A DNA stretch of 64,000 nucleotides, from NCBI RefSeq assembly GCF_001693515.2, contig NZ_CP042968.1:8030501-8094500 (forward strand). The letters are read 5' to 3'. This DNA comes from Bradyrhizobium paxllaeri (lineage in GTDB: Bacteria > Pseudomonadota > Alphaproteobacteria > Rhizobiales > Xanthobacteraceae). This document shows positions 1-9,019 of the stretch, piece by piece. Made by a program: the position numbers and the translations under genes. The notes under the pieces were generated by a model. That model had not been told where the DNA came from. It worked only from the letters and a program-made list of their open reading frames with translations, and did no database searches. Position 1 is the stretch's first letter, and every line of letters starts with the position of its first letter.

Positions 1-1
1 G

Positions 2-1366
2 TTTCTCGGCGCTGTCGCCTGGGAACTGCTGGCGGCGCCGAACAGCGGCATGCTGAACCAGCTCTATCGCTATCTCACCGGCGCCGAAGATCCCCTGTTC
101 GACATCTATTCGCTGACCGGGCTGATTTTCGTGATCTCCTGCTACACCTTTCCGTTCGTGTTCGTGCTGGTCGCCAACGCGCTCGACAACATGCCGGGCG
201 AACTGGAAGACGCCTCCGCCATTCTCGGCGGCAAGGCCTGGACCACGGCGCGGCGCGTCACGATTCCGCTCGCCCTGCCCGCACTGGTCGCCGGCGCGCT
301 GATCGCGTTCCTGCAGGCGATGACGCTGTTCGGATCGCCCGCAATCCTGGCGCTGCCGGCAGGCTTCCACACCATGACGACGAAAATCTGGAGCCTGTTC
401 CAGTATCCGCCCAAGCTCGAGCTCGCCGCCGCCGCCGCCGTGCCGTTATTGCTGCTGACGATCCTGCTGCTGCAGGGCCAGAAATTCCTGCTCGGCCGCC
501 GCGGTTTTTCCGTGGTCGGCGGCAAATACGGCGCACCGCGGCCGATCGAGATGGGGGTATGGCGCTGGGCGGCGCTGGCGTTCTGCCTCCTCGTGCTGCT
601 CAATCCGGTGTTCCTGCCCTACTTCGCGCTGCTCAACGCGGCGTTTTCGCCGAACGCGACCACGCTGGTGACGCCATCGACGGCCACGCTGCACAATATC
701 GTGTTCGTGTTCACCGAATTGTCGTCGACCCAGCTTGCGCTCAGGAACACGGTGATCCTGGGCGCATCGACAGCGACCGTCGGCACCATCCTCGCGCTCG
801 TGGTCGCCTATGTCACGACCCGCCGCGTGATCGCGACCCATCGCCTGCTCGGCTTTCTCGCCACCGCCCCGGTCGCCGTGCCCGGCATTGTCCTCGGCGT
901 CGGATTATTCCTGAGCTACACGCGGCCGCCTTTCGTGCTCTACGGCACGCTGTGGATCCTGCTGCTGGCGTTCCTCACCATCAATCTTCCTTCTGCCTAT
1001 CAGCAACTGCAGGCCGCATTCGCCACCATTCACCCCGAGCTGGAAGACGCCAGCCGCATCCTCGGCGCGACGCGGCTGCAGGCGCTGCGCCAGATCACCG
1101 CGCCCTTGTTGCGCACCGGCGTGATCGCGACCTGGTGCTTCATCTTCATCGGCGTGATGCGGGAACTATCCGCCGCGATCGTGCTGTTTACCTCGCAGAC
1201 CAAGGTGCTGTCGGTTTTGATCTACGACCTCAACGAGAGCGGCGACCTCGCCGCGATTGCGGTGCTCGGCATCGCGATGCTGGTGATCACCTTTACGGTG
1301 GTGCTGGCGGTGAACCGGATCCCGATGTTCGGGGGCGGCGCCGGGGCGAGGTTAAGGAACAGTTAG
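2..1366 (+). CDS. ABC transporter permease, two fused permease domains (5' partial)
   Basis: The reading frame is open from base 2, so the gene starts upstream of the window; about 454 codons are visible. The protein is a string of hydrophobic segments with two BPD_transp_1 domains, each with an EAA-loop signature: ED-ASAILGGKAW near the start of the visible part and EDASRILGATRLQAL in the C-terminal third. Two permease domains in one chain are typical of the FbpB/ThiP-type permeases of iron(III), thiamine or similar importers in the inner membrane. The substrate cannot be read from the sequence, and the binding protein and ATPase must lie outside. No gene follows on the same strand before a palindromic repeat at 1379-1468, so this is probably the last gene of its operon. 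Confidence 0.88.
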   Translation, partial: FLGAVAWELLAAPNSGMLNQLYRYLTGAEDPLFDIYSLTGLIFVISCYTFPFVFVLVANALDNMPGELEDASAILGGKAWTTARRVTIPLALPALVAGALIAFLQAMTLFGSPAILALPAGFHTMTTKIWSLFQYPPKLELAAAAAVPLLLLTILLLQGQKFLLGRRGFSVVGGKYGAPRPIEMGVWRWAALAFCLLVLLNPVFLPYFALLNAAFSPNATTLVTPSTATLHNIVFVFTELSSTQLALRNTVILGASTATVGTILALVVAYVTTRRVIATHRLLGFLATAPVAVPGIVLGVGLFLSYTRPPFVLYGTLWILLLAFLTINLPSAYQQLQAAFATIHPELEDASRILGATRLQALRQITAPLLRTGVIATWCFIFIGVMRELSAAIVLFTSQTKVLSVLIYDLNESGDLAAIAVLGIAMLVITFTVVLAVNRIPMFGGGAGARLRNS

Positions 1367-1378
1367 AGGTTCGGAGCC

Positions 1379-1468
1379 GTAGGGTGGGCAAAGGCGCTCT
1401 TGCGCCGTGCTCACCATCAAGCATCCCGCAAAAGGAATGGTGGGCACGCTTCGCTTTGCCCACCCTAC
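1379..1468. repeat. Intergenic palindromic repeat (REP-like)
   Basis: The two ends are inverted copies: GTAGGGTGGGCAAAG at 1379 and its complement CTTTGCCCACCCTAC ending at 1468, enclosing a less regular middle. Elements with these ends are familiar from Bradyrhizobium intergenic regions. It lies between the permease stop and the S9 peptidase and could form a long hairpin in the transcript. Confidence 0.75.
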
Positions 1469-1538
1469 GGATCGCATCTGGTAATCCGCCACATTCACCC
1501 CGATATAAGGCTCAATCATTGAGCCATACGAGGACCGC

Positions 1539-3656
1539 GTGACCCAAGCCGCCGCCAGAAAAACTGCCCTGTCGCCCCCCGTAGCGCCGAAGCACCCGCA
1601 TACCTTCACCACACACGGCATCACGGTGACAGACGATTACGCCTGGCTGAAAGACGCCCGCTGGCAGGAAGTGCTGCGCGACCCCTCGATCCTCGATCCG
1701 GATATCCGAAAATATCTGGAAGCCGAGAACGACTACACCGAGAGCCTGCTCGGCCACACCGCGCCCTTGCAGAAGAAGCTGGTCGCGGAAATGCGCGGGC
1801 GGATCAAGGAAGACGATTCCAGCGTGCCGGCGCCGGACGGCCCGTTCGCTTACTTGCGAAAATTCCGCGAGGGCGGACAGCACGAAATGTTCGGCCGCAC
1901 GCCGCGCGATGGCGGCGACGTGCAGATCGTTCTCGACGGCGATGCGCTGGCCAAGGATCATGAATATTTCAAGTTCGGCAGCGCGCGGCATTCGCATGAC
2001 CATCAATTGCAAGCATGGAGCGCCGACACCAAGGGCTCGGAGTATTTTTCGATCCGCGTGCGTGACTGGAGCACAGGCACCGACCGCGACGACCTGATCG
2101 AGGAGACCGACGGCGGCATCGTCTGGACCACGGACAGCTTGAGCTTTTTCTACGTCAAGCTCGACGACAATCACCGGCCGATGCAGGTGTGGCGGCACAG
2201 GCTCGGCACAAAGCAGGCGGACGACACGCTTGTTTATGAAGAGCAGGATTCCGGCTGGTTCACCCATCTGCATGAAAGTTCCTCGGGCCGCTTTTGCGTC
2301 ATCGCCGGTGGTGACCACGAGACCTCGGAACAACAGCTGATCGATCTCGCCAACCCCGACGCGCCGACGCGCCTCGTCGCGGCGCGCGAGGAAGGCGTGC
2401 AATATTCGATCGCCGATCGCGGCGATGAGCTGTTCATTCTCACCAATGCGGACAACGCCATCGACTTCAAGGTCGTCACCGCGCCGCTCGCCGCGCCCGA
2501 ACGCGCCAACTGGCGCGACCTGATTCCGTATCGCGAGGGCGTTTACGTGCTCGATGTCGAGCTCTATGCCGACCACATGGTGCGGCTGGAGCGCGCCAAT
2601 GCGCTGCCGTCGATCATCATCCGGGATCTCAGAACCGGAGAAGAGCACGCCATTGCCTTCGACGAGGCGGCCTACTCGCTGGACACCATGGGCAGCTACG
2701 AGTTCGAGACCACGAATTTGCGGTTCTCCTATTCGTCGATGACGACGCCGGCGGAGGTCTATGATTACGACATGGCGACGCGGGCGCGGAGCTTACGCAA
2801 GCGGCAGGAGATTCCATCGGGCCATAATCCCGCCGACTACGTCACCACGCGCATCATGGCGACATCGCATGACGGCGCGCAGGTGCCGGTCTCGATCCTT
2901 CATCGGAAAGACCTTGTGCGCGACGGCAGCGCGCCGCTGTTGCTGTATGGCTACGGCTCCTACGGCATGGCGATGCCCGCATCCTTTGCCGCCAATCGGC
3001 TGTCGCTGGTCGATCGCGGCTTTGTCTATGCGATCGCGCATATCCGCGGCGGCGCGGACAAGGGCTGGGGCTGGTATCTCGACGGCAAACGCGAGAAGAA
3101 GACGAACTCGTTCGACGATTTCGCCGCCGCCGGCCGCGCGCTGATCGAGGCAAAGTACACGGGCTCAAAACGCATCGTCGGCCATGGCGGCAGCGCGGGC
3201 GGCATGCTGATGGGCGCGGTCGCCAACCGGTCAGGCGAGTTGTTCGCCGGCATCGTCGCGGAAGTGCCGTTCGTCGACGTGCTGAATACGATGCTCGACG
3301 ACACGCTGCCGTTGACGCCGCCGGAATGGCCGGAATGGGGCAACCCGATCGAGAGCGAGAAAGATTTTCGCACCATTTTGTCCTATTCGCCGTACGACAA
3401 TCTCGCCGCCAAGGAATATCCGGCGATCCTGGCGATGGGCGGACTGACCGATCCGCGCGTCACCTATTGGGAGCCGGCGAAATGGATCGCGCGGCTGCGC
3501 CCGACGATGTCGGGCGGCGGCCCGGTGCTGCTGCGCACCAATATGGGCGCGGGCCATGGCGGCGCATCCGGCCGCTTCAACCGGCTCGATGAAGTCGCGA
3601 TCGCCTATGCGTTCGCGCTGTGGGCGGTGGGATTGGTGGAGAGCGCGGAGGTCTGA
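1539..3656 (+). CDS. Prolyl oligopeptidase family S9 peptidase (oligopeptidase B-like)
   Basis: 705 aa, the usual length of oligopeptidase B. The N-terminal two thirds is a beta-propeller gating domain and the C-terminal third an alpha/beta-hydrolase. The triad can be placed: Ser552 in GHGGSAGG, Asp638 in GGLTDPRV and His673 in MGAGHGGASG. S9A enzymes are cytosolic and cut short peptides, oligopeptidase B after Arg or Lys. No signal peptide is seen, in keeping with that. The start is GTG at 1539 with GAGGA just upstream. The gene stands alone: a REP-like element precedes it and a hairpin at 3720-3741 separates it from the convergent aldehyde dehydrogenase. Substrate preference is inferred from family only. 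Confidence 0.9.
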   Translation: MTQAAARKTALSPPVAPKHPHTFTTHGITVTDDYAWLKDARWQEVLRDPSILDPDIRKYLEAENDYTESLLGHTAPLQKKLVAEMRGRIKEDDSSVPAPDGPFAYLRKFREGGQHEMFGRTPRDGGDVQIVLDGDALAKDHEYFKFGSARHSHDHQLQAWSADTKGSEYFSIRVRDWSTGTDRDDLIEETDGGIVWTTDSLSFFYVKLDDNHRPMQVWRHRLGTKQADDTLVYEEQDSGWFTHLHESSSGRFCVIAGGDHETSEQQLIDLANPDAPTRLVAAREEGVQYSIADRGDELFILTNADNAIDFKVVTAPLAAPERANWRDLIPYREGVYVLDVELYADHMVRLERANALPSIIIRDLRTGEEHAIAFDEAAYSLDTMGSYEFETTNLRFSYSSMTTPAEVYDYDMATRARSLRKRQEIPSGHNPADYVTTRIMATSHDGAQVPVSILHRKDLVRDGSAPLLLYGYGSYGMAMPASFAANRLSLVDRGFVYAIAHIRGGADKGWGWYLDGKREKKTNSFDDFAAAGRALIEAKYTGSKRIVGHGGSAGGMLMGAVANRSGELFAGIVAEVPFVDVLNTMLDDTLPLTPPEWPEWGNPIESEKDFRTILSYSPYDNLAAKEYPAILAMGGLTDPRVTYWEPAKWIARLRPTMSGGGPVLLRTNMGAGHGGASGRFNRLDEVAIAYAFALWAVGLVESAEV

Positions 3657-3719
3657 ATTGAATCCAATGGACTGAGGATTATCTGGGTACGATCAGACGG
3701 GACTTCATTTAGGCACGAC

Positions 3720-3741
3720 GGCGCGTGGCTGGCCACGCGCC
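3720..3741. terminator. Hairpin between convergent genes
   Basis: Perfect 9-bp stem GGCGCGTGG / CCACGCGCC with loop CTGG. It sits between the stops of the S9 peptidase (plus strand) and the aldehyde dehydrogenase (minus strand), so it probably terminates in both directions. There is no clear U-tract. Confidence 0.55.
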
Positions 3742-3768
3742 CATAGCGACAACACCTGAATCATCACC

Positions 3769-5211
3769 TCACGGCAACGTGTAGGCCGTCTTCACCGTTG
3801 TATAAAATTCGGCGGCATAGCGGCCCTGCTCGCGGGCGCCGAAGCTGGAGCCTTTTCGGCCACCGAACGGCACGTGGTAATCGACGCCGGCGATCGGCAG
3901 ATTGACCATCACCATGCCGGCTTCGGAATTGCGCTTGTAGTCGCTGGCGTATTTCAGGCTGGTGGTGCAGATGCCGGATGACAGACCGAAATCGGTGTCG
4001 TTCGCGGTCGCCAGCGCTTCGGCATAATCCTTGACCCGGATGACCGCGGCCACCGGCCCAAAGATCTCCTCGCGCGCGATCCGCATCTTGTTGCTCACAT
4101 CGGTGAACAACGCTGGCTGCAGGTAGAAGCCGGGCGCCTCTCGGTTGAGCCGCTCGCCGCCAAAGGCGAGCTTGGCGCCTTCGTCCTTGCCGATGCTGAT
4201 ATATTTGAGATCCTGATCGAGCTGGCTCTGATCGACGACGGGGCCGATATCGGTACCGGCCTTCACCGCGTCATCGACCTTCAGGCCGCGCATCCGCTCG
4301 GTCAGGGCCTCGACGAATTTGTCGTGAATGCCTGATGTGACGATCAGCCGCGAGGCGGCGGTGCAGCGCTGGCCGGTGGAAAAGAACGCGCTGTTGGCGG
4401 CGCATTCCACGGCGACCTTCAGATCCGCGTCGTCGAGCACGACCAGCGGATTCTTACCGCCCATTTCGAGCTGAAACTTCTTCATCGGTCGCGAGGCGAT
4501 GCAGGCCGCAGCCACCTTCTGGCCGGTGGCCACCGAGCCGGTGAAGCTGATCGCGGCAACGTCGGGATGCTCAAGCAGGACCGCGCCGACTTCCGAGCCG
4601 CGCCCGATCACAAGATTGAGCACGCCCTTGGGCAGGCCGGCGCGATGCAGGATATCGACCAGCGCCCAGGTCGAGCCCGGAACAAGATCTGCCGGCTTGA
4701 CCACCACAGTATTGCCATAGGCCAAAGCCGGGGCGATCTTCCAGGCCGGAATGGCGATCGGGAAATTCCACGGCGTGATCAGGCCGACAACGCCCAGCGC
4801 TTCGCGTGTAATCTCGATGTCGATGCCCGGGCGCACGGAAGCGAGCTTCTCACCGGCCATCCGCAGGCATTCGCCGGCAAAGAACGCAAAGATCTGGCCG
4901 GCGCGCGCGACTTCGCCGACGCCTTCCGGCAGCGTCTTGCCTTCCTCGCGCGACAACAGCCGGCCCAGTTCGTCCTTGCGGGCCAGGATTTCGTCCGATG
5001 CCTTTTTCAGGATGTCGTAGCGCGCTTGCGGCGTCGATCGCGACCATGCCGGAAACGCCGCTTTGGCAGCCGCAATCGCAGCCTCGGCTTGCGCACGCGT
5101 GCCGCGCACGGCTTCGCCGACGATGTCCTTGGTATCGGATGGATTGACGTTCGGCGCGCGAGCGCCATCGGACAACCATTCGCCGTCGATCAGATTGTTG
5201 AACATCAGCAT
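3769..5211 (-). CDS. NAD(P)-dependent aldehyde dehydrogenase, probably 2-oxoglutarate-semialdehyde type
   Basis: 480 aa from the ATG at 5211, which has GGAGAG six to seven bases upstream; a longer frame from 5244 lacks such a site. ALDH superfamily landmarks are all present: PWNFP (Asn149), FTGS at 223-226, the general base Glu249 in LEMGGKNP and the nucleophile Cys283 in GQRC. The reaction is NAD(P)-linked oxidation of an aldehyde to the acid. It is the last gene of a seven-gene minus-strand operon with an IlvD/Edd sugar-acid dehydratase and a lactonase. In the known non-phosphorylative pentose route the last step is oxidation of 2-oxoglutarate semialdehyde to 2-oxoglutarate by an ALDH of this size. 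That assignment comes from context, not from residues. Confidence 0.88.
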   Translation of the reverse strand: MLMFNNLIDGEWLSDGARAPNVNPSDTKDIVGEAVRGTRAQAEAAIAAAKAAFPAWSRSTPQARYDILKKASDEILARKDELGRLLSREEGKTLPEGVGEVARAGQIFAFFAGECLRMAGEKLASVRPGIDIEITREALGVVGLITPWNFPIAIPAWKIAPALAYGNTVVVKPADLVPGSTWALVDILHRAGLPKGVLNLVIGRGSEVGAVLLEHPDVAAISFTGSVATGQKVAAACIASRPMKKFQLEMGGKNPLVVLDDADLKVAVECAANSAFFSTGQRCTAASRLIVTSGIHDKFVEALTERMRGLKVDDAVKAGTDIGPVVDQSQLDQDLKYISIGKDEGAKLAFGGERLNREAPGFYLQPALFTDVSNKMRIAREEIFGPVAAVIRVKDYAEALATANDTDFGLSSGICTTSLKYASDYKRNSEAGMVMVNLPIAGVDYHVPFGGRKGSSFGAREQGRYAAEFYTTVKTAYTLP

Positions 5212-5265
5212 GGTGGTCTCTCCACTGTTACATCGTTTTTGCATCCCGCGTCCGGGAATAGAGGG

Positions 5266-5985
5266 CTATCGTCCGTTGGCCTTGCGCCAAGCAGCAAAAT
5301 CCTTCGGCGTCTGCTCGTCTGTTGCGGGATAGAGGCCGAGGATCGAGCGACCCTTGCGCACCTCCTCCGTAACAAAATCCTCGAACGCGGTCATCTCGAC
5401 CGCTTCGTCGGCGATCTCGTCGGCGAGGTGCGCAGGGATCACGATCACGCCGTCGGCATCACCAAGGATGACGTCGCCGGGGAACACCGGCGCGTCGCCG
5501 CAGCCGATCGGCACGTTGATCTCGATTGCCTGATGCAGCGTCAGATTGGTCGGCGCGCTGGGCCGGTGGTGATAGGCGGGGAAGCCGAGGGCGGCGATTT
5601 CAAACGAGTCGCGAAAACCGCCATCGGTGATCACGCCGGCGCAGCCGCGCTGCATCAGCCGCGTCACCAGGATGGCGCCGGCAGACGCCGCGCGCGCGTC
5701 CTTGCGGCTGTCCATCACCAGAACCGCGCCGGGCGGGCAATCCTCCACCGCCTTGCGCTGCGGGTGGCCGCGATCGCGGAACACGTCGATCTTGTTGAGA
5801 TCCTCGCGCGCCGGCATGTAGCGCAGCGTAAAAGCCTCGCCGACCAGCACCGGCTGGTTCGGGCCGAGCGGATGCACGTCCTGAATCATCTGGATGCGGA
5901 AGCCGCGCTTGAACAAGGCGGTGGCGACGGTGGCGGTGGAGACGGTCTTGAGTTTGTTGCGGGTGGCGTCGCTCAGGTTTGTCAT
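5266..5985 (-). CDS. RraA-like protein / HMG-CHA aldolase family
   Basis: 239 aa from the ATG at 5985; AAAGGG lies nine bases upstream, whereas the in-frame ATG at 5994 abuts that site. The RraA fold is recognisable by ITDGGFRDS, which carries the Arg-Asp pair that binds metal and substrate in 4-hydroxy-4-methyl-2-oxoglutarate aldolases, and by GDVILGDADGVIVIP. Members act either as class II pyruvate aldolases/decarboxylases or, in E. coli RraA, as an RNase E inhibitor. The position between a lactonase and an aldehyde dehydrogenase in a sugar-acid operon favours a metabolic role on a 2-keto-3-deoxy acid. No DapA-family keto-acid dehydratase is seen here, so it might fill that step; this is inference. 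Confidence 0.85.
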   Translation of the reverse strand: MTNLSDATRNKLKTVSTATVATALFKRGFRIQMIQDVHPLGPNQPVLVGEAFTLRYMPAREDLNKIDVFRDRGHPQRKAVEDCPPGAVLVMDSRKDARAASAGAILVTRLMQRGCAGVITDGGFRDSFEIAALGFPAYHHRPSAPTNLTLHQAIEINVPIGCGDAPVFPGDVILGDADGVIVIPAHLADEIADEAVEMTAFEDFVTEEVRKGRSILGLYPATDEQTPKDFAAWRKANGR

Positions 5986-6005
5986 TTCATGCATCCCTTT
6001 TATTC

Positions 6006-6102
6006 GTCATTCCGGGATGGTGCGCCAGCACCAGACCCGAAATCTCGAGGTTCTCAGGTGCGCAATTGCGCACCATAGTTCGCTTCGCGCCCCCGGAACG
6101 AC
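6006..6102. repeat. REP-like palindromic element
   Basis: Ends are near-perfect inverted copies: GTCATTCCGGG at 6006 and CCCGGAACGAC ending at 6102 (10 of 11 match). The interior contains shorter inverted pairs such as GGTGCGC and GCGCACC. It lies between the RraA-like gene and the lactonase inside the operon and could form a hairpin in the polycistronic message. Confidence 0.75.
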
Positions 6103-6110
6103 ATCGTGGC

Positions 6111-7202
6111 TCAAACCGCCCCGTGCGATTCCACATATAGCGCGTAGACCGAGTGGCAGCTCGTCATGTAGAGGCGGTTGTTCTTCGGGCCGCCGAAGGT
6201 GAGGTTGGCGCAGCGTTCCGGCAGGCGGATATGGGCGAGCGGCTTGCCAGTGGAGCTGAACACCATCACGCCGTCGAGGTCTTCCGACTTGCCCCTGAGC
6301 TGGAACACCTTTCGGCCGCCGACCTCGGTCGGCTCGGATTGCAGCGCGCCGTTGGAGCCCCAGCCGCACCACAGATTACCGTCGCGATCGACGCGAAAAC
6401 CGTCGATCGCGCCCTGATCCGCGGCGTCGATCAGCTTGGTCTTGTTGCCGACCGTACCGTCATCATTGACGTCAAAGCTCCAGATGCTGCGGTTCGGCGT
6501 GCCCTTCCATTCCACGACGTAGAGCTTTTTCTCGTCGGGCGAGAAGGCGAGGCCGTTGGGATTGAAGATATCGGTGATGACAGCGGTAAGCTTGCCATCC
6601 TTGGTCAGGCGGTAGACGTTGGTGGTAGCCTGCTCGGGCTTCTCCTTCTTGCCTTCCCACTCGCCGTTGATGCCGAACAGGGGATCGGTGAACCAGATGG
6701 TGTCGTCGGATTTCACCACGATGTCGTTCGGCGCGTTCAGCCGCTTGCCCTCGAACTTGTCGGCCAGCACCGTGAGCTTGCCGTCCTTCTCGGTGCGGGT
6801 GACACGGCGGGTGACCGAGTGCTCGCAGGTGACGAGCCGGCCCTGACGATCGCGCGCGTTGCCATTGGCGTAGTTGGCGTTGGCGCGGAAGACCGAGGTC
6901 TGGTTGGTCTTCTCGTCGAACTTCATGATGCGGTTGTTGGGAATGTCGGAGAACAGGAGATAGCCGCCCTCGGGGAAGTAAGCGGGACCTTCGGCCCAGC
7001 GCATGCCGGTCGCGACCTGCTCGACCGTCGAGGAATAGATCCGGTATTTTGCGAAGCTTGGATCGAGGATCTGCACGGCGGGATCGGGATAGCGCTGGTT
7101 CGGCGTGAACGGGAACGATTGCGCGCCGGCGGTTCGCGCGAGAACCGTAGAAGCGGCGGCGGCACCGGCGCCCGCGAGCAGATTGCGTCGATTGATGGTC
7201 AT
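6111..7202 (-). CDS. SMP-30/gluconolactonase-family lactonase, Tat-exported
   Basis: 363 aa from the ATG at 7202, with GGGGAGGA upstream. The first 30 residues are a twin-arginine signal (RRNLLAG followed by an Ala-rich segment ending AGAQS), so the enzyme is probably folded in the cytoplasm and exported to the periplasm. The rest is a six-bladed SMP-30/gluconolactonase propeller, with MRWAEGPAYFPEGGYLLFSD, LNAPNDIVV and FSPDEKKLYVVEW carrying the usual metal-binding Glu, Asn and Asp positions. These enzymes hydrolyse sugar-acid lactones to open acids. Upstream in the operon are the dehydratase and a transporter, so lactone opening in the periplasm followed by uptake and dehydration is a coherent order. 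Confidence 0.9.
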   Translation of the reverse strand: MTINRRNLLAGAGAAAASTVLARTAGAQSFPFTPNQRYPDPAVQILDPSFAKYRIYSSTVEQVATGMRWAEGPAYFPEGGYLLFSDIPNNRIMKFDEKTNQTSVFRANANYANGNARDRQGRLVTCEHSVTRRVTRTEKDGKLTVLADKFEGKRLNAPNDIVVKSDDTIWFTDPLFGINGEWEGKKEKPEQATTNVYRLTKDGKLTAVITDIFNPNGLAFSPDEKKLYVVEWKGTPNRSIWSFDVNDDGTVGNKTKLIDAADQGAIDGFRVDRDGNLWCGWGSNGALQSEPTEVGGRKVFQLRGKSEDLDGVMVFSSTGKPLAHIRLPERCANLTFGGPKNNRLYMTSCHSVYALYVESHGAV

Positions 7203-7236
7203 GGTGGTCCTCCCCTGTGATGCTTTTTGTTTGGCA

Positions 7237-7277
7237 GTCATTCCGGGGCGAAGCGCCAGCATCGAACCCGGAACGAC
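7237..7277. repeat. REP-like palindromic element, short form
   Basis: GTCATTCCGGG at 7237 and CCCGGAACGAC ending at 7277 are the same end sequences as the element at 6006-6102, here with a core of only about 20 bases. It lies between the dehydratase stop and the lactonase start. Confidence 0.72.
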
Positions 7278-7282
7278 GGCGG

Positions 7283-9019
7283 CTAGTAAATCGACGGCTC
7301 GCTGACCGGGGCCCCAAATCCGGTCTCCAGAAAATCGAAATCGCAGCCTTCGTTGGCCTGCTTGATGTGGCGGGTGAACATCCAGCCATAGCCGCGCTCG
7401 TAGCGCGGCTCCGGCGCCTTCCATTCGGCGCGGCGCTTGGCCAGCTCCGCCTCCGGCACATCGAGGTTGATGGTTCGGGCGTTGACGTCGAGCGTGATCT
7501 TGTCGCCGGTGCGCACCAGCGCCAGCGGCCCGCCGACATAGGATTCCGGCGAGACGTGCAGGATGCAGGCGCCGTAGCTGGTGCCGCTCATGCGCGCATC
7601 CGACAGCCGCACCATGTCGCGCACGCCCTGCTTCACCAGTTTTGTCGGGATCGGCAACATGCCCCATTCCGGCATGCCGGGGCCGCCCTGCGGGCCGGCG
7701 TTGCGCAGGATCAGCACATGGTCGGCAGTGACATCCAGATTCGGATCGTCGATCGCCTTCTTCATCGAGGGATAATCGTCGAACACCAGCGCAGGCCCGG
7801 TGTGCTTGAGAAAGCGCGGCTCGCAGGCGCTCGGCTTGATCACGCAGCCATCGGGCGCAAGATTGCCCTTGAGCACAGCCAGCGCGCCCTCAGCATAGAT
7901 CGGATCCTTCACTGTGCGAATGACGTCGTCATTATAGACCTCGGCGCGGGCGATGTTGTCGCCGAGCGTCTGGCCGGTGACGGTCATGACGTCGAGATGC
8001 AGATGCTCCCTGATGCGGCTCATCAGCCCCGGCAGGCCGCCGGCATAGAAGAAGTCCTCCATCAGATATTTGTCGCCGCTCGGCCGCACATTGGCGATCA
8101 CGGGCACCTTGCGGCTCGCCTTTTCGAAATCGTCGAGCCCGATGTCCTGACCGGCGCGGCGCGCCTGCGCGATCAGATGGATGATCGCATTGGTCGAGCA
8201 GCCCATGGCCATCGCGACGGTGATCGCGTTCTCGAACGCCTTTCGGCTCTGAATCGTCTCCGGCGTCAGGTCTTCCCACACCATCTCGACAATGCGGCGG
8301 CCGCATTCGGAGGCCATGCGGATGTGGCCGGCATCGGCGGCGGGAATCGAGGACGCGCCCGGCAGCGTCATGCCGATCGATTCCGCAATCGCCGTCATGG
8401 TGGACGCCGTGCCCATGGTCATGCAGGTGCCGTAGCTGCGGGCGATCCCGGCTTCGACATCGACCCAATCCTTGTCGGAAATTTTTCCGGCGCGCCGCTC
8501 GTCCCAGTATTTCCAGGCGTCGGAGCCCGAGCCCAGCGTCTTGCCCTTCCAGTTGCCGCGCAGCATGGGTCCGGCGGGAAGATAGATCGTCGGCAGGTTC
8601 ATGCTGGTGGCCCCCAGCAGCAGCCCCGGCGTGGTCTTGTCGCAGCCGCCCATCAACACGACGCCGTCGACGGGATGACCGCGCAGCAACTCCTCGGCGT
8701 CCATCGCCAGCATGTTGCGATAGAGCATGGTGGTCGGCTTCAGGAACGATTCCGACAGTGACAGCGCCGGTAATTCCATCGGGAAACCGCCCGCCATCAG
8801 GATGCCACGCTTGACGTCGTCGACGCGGCTCTTGAAGTGCATATGGCAGGGCTGCGCGTCCGACCAGGTGTTGAGGATCGCAATGACCGGCCGGCCCTTC
8901 CACTCTTCCGGCGCGTAGCCCATCTGCATCGCGCGCGATCTGTGGCCGAAGGCGCGGAGATCGTCGGGGGCGAACCAGCGGGCGCTGCGGAGGTCGGCGG
9001 GCTTCTTCTTGCTGCTCAT
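7283..9019 (-). CDS. IlvD/Edd-family dehydratase, probably pentonate (arabonate/xylonate) dehydratase
   Basis: 578 aa from the ATG at 9019. IlvD/Edd enzymes remove water from sugar acids or dihydroxy acids with an Fe-S cluster and Mg2+. The three cluster cysteines are Cys58 (DAQPCHMH), Cys126 (GGCDKTTPG, with Lys128 as the carbamylated lysine) and Cys199 (YGTCMT). They are spaced exactly as in the characterised L-arabinonate dehydratase of Rhizobium leguminosarum (Cys59, Cys127, Cys200). Length also fits that subgroup rather than the longer Edd proteins. The start overlaps the permease stop by four bases (ATGA), indicating translational coupling. Which stereoisomer is used cannot be decided here. 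Confidence 0.92.
   Translation of the reverse strand: MSSKKKPADLRSARWFAPDDLRAFGHRSRAMQMGYAPEEWKGRPVIAILNTWSDAQPCHMHFKSRVDDVKRGILMAGGFPMELPALSLSESFLKPTTMLYRNMLAMDAEELLRGHPVDGVVLMGGCDKTTPGLLLGATSMNLPTIYLPAGPMLRGNWKGKTLGSGSDAWKYWDERRAGKISDKDWVDVEAGIARSYGTCMTMGTASTMTAIAESIGMTLPGASSIPAADAGHIRMASECGRRIVEMVWEDLTPETIQSRKAFENAITVAMAMGCSTNAIIHLIAQARRAGQDIGLDDFEKASRKVPVIANVRPSGDKYLMEDFFYAGGLPGLMSRIREHLHLDVMTVTGQTLGDNIARAEVYNDDVIRTVKDPIYAEGALAVLKGNLAPDGCVIKPSACEPRFLKHTGPALVFDDYPSMKKAIDDPNLDVTADHVLILRNAGPQGGPGMPEWGMLPIPTKLVKQGVRDMVRLSDARMSGTSYGACILHVSPESYVGGPLALVRTGDKITLDVNARTINLDVPEAELAKRRAEWKAPEPRYERGYGWMFTRHIKQANEGCDFDFLETGFGAPVSEPSIY

Noticed and set aside
4567..6078. Plus-strand open frame of about 500 codons
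   Set aside because: Antisense to the aldehyde dehydrogenase and RraA-like genes and through a REP-like element; Arg/Gly/His-rich translation without any family pattern.
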